Shown: piece by piece, positions 61,768-64,000 of the stretch
Position numbering within the stretch: position 1 is the stretch's first letter
Layout: each line of letters starts with the position of its first letter
Assembly (NCBI RefSeq): GCF_000702205.1
Contig: NZ_JNKW01000001.1
Location: forward strand, 248,001-312,000
Direction: 5' to 3'
Source of the DNA: Lachnospira multipara LB2003
GTDB lineage: Bacteria > Bacillota > Clostridia > Lachnospirales > Lachnospiraceae
DNA: 64,000 nt
Position numbers and translations under genes: made by a program
The notes under the pieces: generated by a model
What the model saw: the letters and a program-made list of their open reading frames with translations, nothing else
The model's database searches: none
What the model was told of the DNA's origin: nothing

Positions 61768-62361
61768 ATGAAAGTAATAGGTATAACAGGAGGCGTTGGT
61801 GCCGGCAAATCTTTAGTTTTATCCCTACTAAAGGAAATGACAAATTGCGATATTATTATGGCAGATGACGTGGCTAAATCCATGTATCAAAAGGGATTTA
61901 AGGCATATGATGAATTAGTTGAATTTTTTGGAGAAACAATTCTTAATGAAAATCATTCTAAAATTGATTTAGAAAAATTATCAAAGCTTATTTATAAGGA
62001 GCCAAATAAACGAATGCTAGTAAATAGCATTGTTCATCCCCTTACTAAGGAATTAATTATTGAAAGAATCACTAAGCATAAAATTGAGGAAGATGTTGAT
62101 TACTGCTTTGTGGAAGCTGCTCTTTTACTTGAAGATCACTATGATAATTTTTGTGACGAAGTTTGGTATATACATGCAAGCAAGGAAACTAGAAGACAGC
62201 GCCTTAAAAGCACACGCGGCTATAGTGACGAGAAAATTGATGCAATTTTTAATGCCCAGCTAAGTGAAGAGGAATTTAAAAGTAAGGCCCAACATGTAAT
62301 CAATAACGAAGAATCTATTGATCTAGTCAAAGGAAAACTTGCGACTTTACTTAATTTGTGA
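61768..62361 (+). CDS. coaE: Dephospho-CoA kinase
   Basis: A 197-residue P-loop kinase that makes coenzyme A from dephospho-CoA in its last step. MKVIGITGGVGAGKSLVLSL has the Walker A motif GGVGAGKS at about residues 8-15. IIMADDVAKSMY and NSIVHPLT are CoA-binding blocks, and RRQRLKSTRGYSDEK and INNEESID complete the lid and C-terminus. It follows polA, as in many Firmicutes, though a terminator-like hairpin lies between. The ribosome site is AAGGAAAGG. Confidence 0.95.
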   Translation: MKVIGITGGVGAGKSLVLSLLKEMTNCDIIMADDVAKSMYQKGFKAYDELVEFFGETILNENHSKIDLEKLSKLIYKEPNKRMLVNSIVHPLTKELIIERITKHKIEEDVDYCFVEAALLLEDHYDNFCDEVWYIHASKETRRQRLKSTRGYSDEKIDAIFNAQLSEEEFKSKAQHVINNEESIDLVKGKLATLLNL

Positions 62362-62430
62362 TATATTAAAAGAAATTTAAACGTGAAATTTAATACTAGT
62401 TGGCCTTAATAATCTTAGGGGGTAGAGAGG

Positions 62431-64000
62431 ATGGAAGCACAAATTAATGTAGACAGCCTTGTGTTTGGTTTGGATATCGGCACAAGAAACGTTGTAGGCG
62501 TAGTAGGCTGCATGGAAAATGGTAATTTTAAAGTAGTTGCTATGTGTGAAAGGGAACATGAAAGCCGCTCAATGCTTGATGGTCAAATTCATGATATTTA
62601 CAAGGTAGGAGAAAAAATCCTAGAGGTTAAGACAGAACTTGAAGCTCAACTTGATATTAAGCTTAAGGATGTATGTATAGCTGCTGCCGGACGTGTATTA
62701 AAAACAGTTAATACAAAGGGAGTTATGGAATTTGATGAAGAAACAAGAGTTAATAAAGACCATATTTTTTCTATGGAATTGTCAGCAGTTGAAAGCGCAC
62801 ATAAGAAGATAAATGAAGAGGATTCTAATGCAAAATTCTTTTGCGTAGGCCATTGTGCCGTTAGATATCTTCTTAATGGATTTGAGATTTGTAACCTAGA
62901 TGGTCATAAGGCTAAAAAAATCGAAGTAGATTTAATTGCAACATTCCTTCCTGAAGAAGTTGTTGATAGCTTATATATGGCTGTTGAACACGCAGGATTA
63001 AAAGTTGCTAGTTTAACTCTAGAACCAATTGCTGCAATTAATCTTGCAGTTCCTGAGGATTTTAGATTATTAAACCTAGGACTTGTAGATGTGGGTGCCG
63101 GTACTTCTGATATTTGTCTTACAAAAGATGGCAGTATTATTGCCTTTGGCATGATTCCAGTGGCAGGGGATGAAATAACTGAAGCCATTGCAAAGCACTA
63201 CTTAGTTGATTTTAAAACAGCTGAACAAATCAAGATGATTGCTAGTTCAAAACAAAAGGGCCAGGTTAAATTTAAAGATGTCCTTGGTTTTGAACATAAA
63301 GTCAATGTTAACGAAATAAATAAAATTGCCCTTGAGCCTATTAGTGAAATGGCTAAGGAAACTGCTAAACAAATTAAAGAATTAAATGGCGGTAAGAGTT
63401 GCAACGCTGTATTTGTTGTTGGTGGCGGTGGCAAAATGTCTGGCTATACAGAAACCCTTGCTAAGGAACTTGGTCTTCCTAAGGAAAGAGTTGCGATTAG
63501 AGGTAAAGACGTACTTGAGTCCATTGATTTTTCAGCTGTTCCATATAAAAAAGATTCCCTTTATGTTACACCTGTGGGAATTTGCACAAATTTCTTTAAT
63601 CAAAAGAACAATTTTGTATTTATCACTGTTAATGACCAGAGAGTTAAGCTATATGACAATAATCACTTAAAAGTTAGTGATGCTTTAATTCAAATGAATT
63701 ACCCTAACAAGGATATTTTCCCTAAGAGAGGTAAATCCCTTAATTTCTCTATTAACGGTGTTACAAGGCTTGTTAAGGGCAAATTAGGAGAGGGCGCAGT
63801 TATTAAGATTAATGGTAAGGTAGCAGGCCTTAATGCTAAGGTTTTACAAAATGACAATATTACTATTACTAAGTCAACAACTGGTAGCAATGCTAATCTT
63901 ACCTTAAATCAACTTGAGGAACTATCAAGCCAGATTACAATTACACTTAATAATGACACTATTAGTCTACCAAAAATTGTTTATGTCAATGGCGAAATAA
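62431..64000 (+). CDS. FtsA-like actin-family cell division protein, 5' part
   Basis: The frame is open from 62431 to the end of the window (523 codons). GLDIGTRNVVGVVG (about residues 13-26) is the phosphate-1 loop, VDVGAGTSDICLTKDG near 214-229 is phosphate-2, and FVVGGGGKMSGYTETL near 328-343 is the adenosine loop. All are ASKHA/actin-fold features of the FtsA-PilM group. An SHS2-type insert region lies between. After about residue 380 the sequence continues into a beta-rich part without a clear membrane anchor in the visible portion, so the protein is longer than classical FtsA. It is not next to ftsZ here. AGGGGGTAGAGAGG precedes the ATG. Confidence 0.8.
   Translation, partial: MEAQINVDSLVFGLDIGTRNVVGVVGCMENGNFKVVAMCEREHESRSMLDGQIHDIYKVGEKILEVKTELEAQLDIKLKDVCIAAAGRVLKTVNTKGVMEFDEETRVNKDHIFSMELSAVESAHKKINEEDSNAKFFCVGHCAVRYLLNGFEICNLDGHKAKKIEVDLIATFLPEEVVDSLYMAVEHAGLKVASLTLEPIAAINLAVPEDFRLLNLGLVDVGAGTSDICLTKDGSIIAFGMIPVAGDEITEAIAKHYLVDFKTAEQIKMIASSKQKGQVKFKDVLGFEHKVNVNEINKIALEPISEMAKETAKQIKELNGGKSCNAVFVVGGGGKMSGYTETLAKELGLPKERVAIRGKDVLESIDFSAVPYKKDSLYVTPVGICTNFFNQKNNFVFITVNDQRVKLYDNNHLKVSDALIQMNYPNKDIFPKRGKSLNFSINGVTRLVKGKLGEGAVIKINGKVAGLNAKVLQNDNITITKSTTGSNANLTLNQLEELSSQITITLNNDTISLPKIVYVNGEI

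Noticed and set aside
63386-63670. 94-codon plus-strand frame near the window end
   Set aside because: It overlaps the open FtsA-like frame, which has conserved nucleotide-binding motifs in the correct order.
1-64000. Prophage, insertion sequence or integrated plasmid
   Set aside because: No transposase, integrase, phage structural or plasmid replication gene is visible. Base composition and codon use appear even along the window.

Overview
The window is a 64 kb stretch of AT-rich chromosome from an anaerobic low-GC Firmicute, most probably a Lachnospiraceae member (Butyrivibrio, Lachnospira or Eubacterium-like). This rests on gene content and order: pgsA-cinA-recA-recX-rny; Asp23-nusB-xseA-xseB-ispA-dxs-tlyA-nadK-argR-recN; a NifU-like/GGGtGRT pair; a 1,408-residue double activase of the 2-hydroxyacyl-CoA dehydratase type; and a Gram-positive SOS box at recA. 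The genus is inferred. I see no phage, insertion sequence, CRISPR array or integron; this is core chromosome with few accessory traits.

Layout. 1-6 kb: end of lspA, rluD, three poorly known genes (one a degenerate L,D-transpeptidase fold), a histidine phosphatase, then the NifU-like/GGGtGRT pair. 5.8-6.5 kb is a gene-free block between convergent genes, built of three families of short tandem repeats. 6.5-10.9 kb (minus strand): the giant activase and a 37-residue membrane protein just downstream. 11-20 kb: a rhomboid-fold protein lacking its catalytic serine, pyruvate kinase, VanZ, a T-box-controlled tyrS, a polytopic membrane protein, rqcH (minus) and yicC/yloC. 20-30 kb: gmk-rpoZ, an RNA methyltransferase, an AlkD-like glycosylase, rimO, pgsA-cinA, SOS-controlled recA-recX, and rny. 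30-40 kb: a subgroup-1c aminotransferase with a structured leader, proC, flavin reductase, NUDIX, DAHP synthase, nucleoside catabolism (deoB, pdp) and the pectin-breakdown pair kduI-kduD. 40-46 kb: a FIST-domain protein next to a soluble chemotaxis-type receptor, then a polysaccharide deacetylase with an ABC exporter-like pair. 46-56 kb: a long co-directional run from Asp23 to recN. 56-64 kb: an NlpC/P60 hydrolase, glgA, tRNA-Leu(CAA), an orphan zinc-finger membrane protein, polA, coaE and the start of an FtsA-like gene.

How the genes work together. Most are housekeeping functions: translation fidelity and RNA modification (rluD, rlmD-like, rimO, tlyA, rqcH, tyrS), DNA repair (recA, recX, recN, xseAB, polA, AlkD-like), isoprenoid synthesis (ispA, dxs) and central carbon metabolism (pyk, glgA, deoB, pdp). 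kduI and kduD suggest growth on pectin or other uronates. Many genes have good sigma-A promoters (17-18 bp spacers) and intrinsic terminators, so transcription units can be drawn with fair confidence.

The less expected features are small. There are direct duplications of gene ends and starts (rqcH, deoB, the activase leader), two copies of a 44-bp hairpin element 8 kb apart, a duplicated terminator arm behind the tyrS T-box, and a structured 85-nt leader before the aminotransferase. There are also two predicted pseudoenzymes. I did not find a clear multi-gene novel system; the best candidates are the GGGtGRT pair, the giant activase with its small membrane protein, and the FIST-receptor pair.
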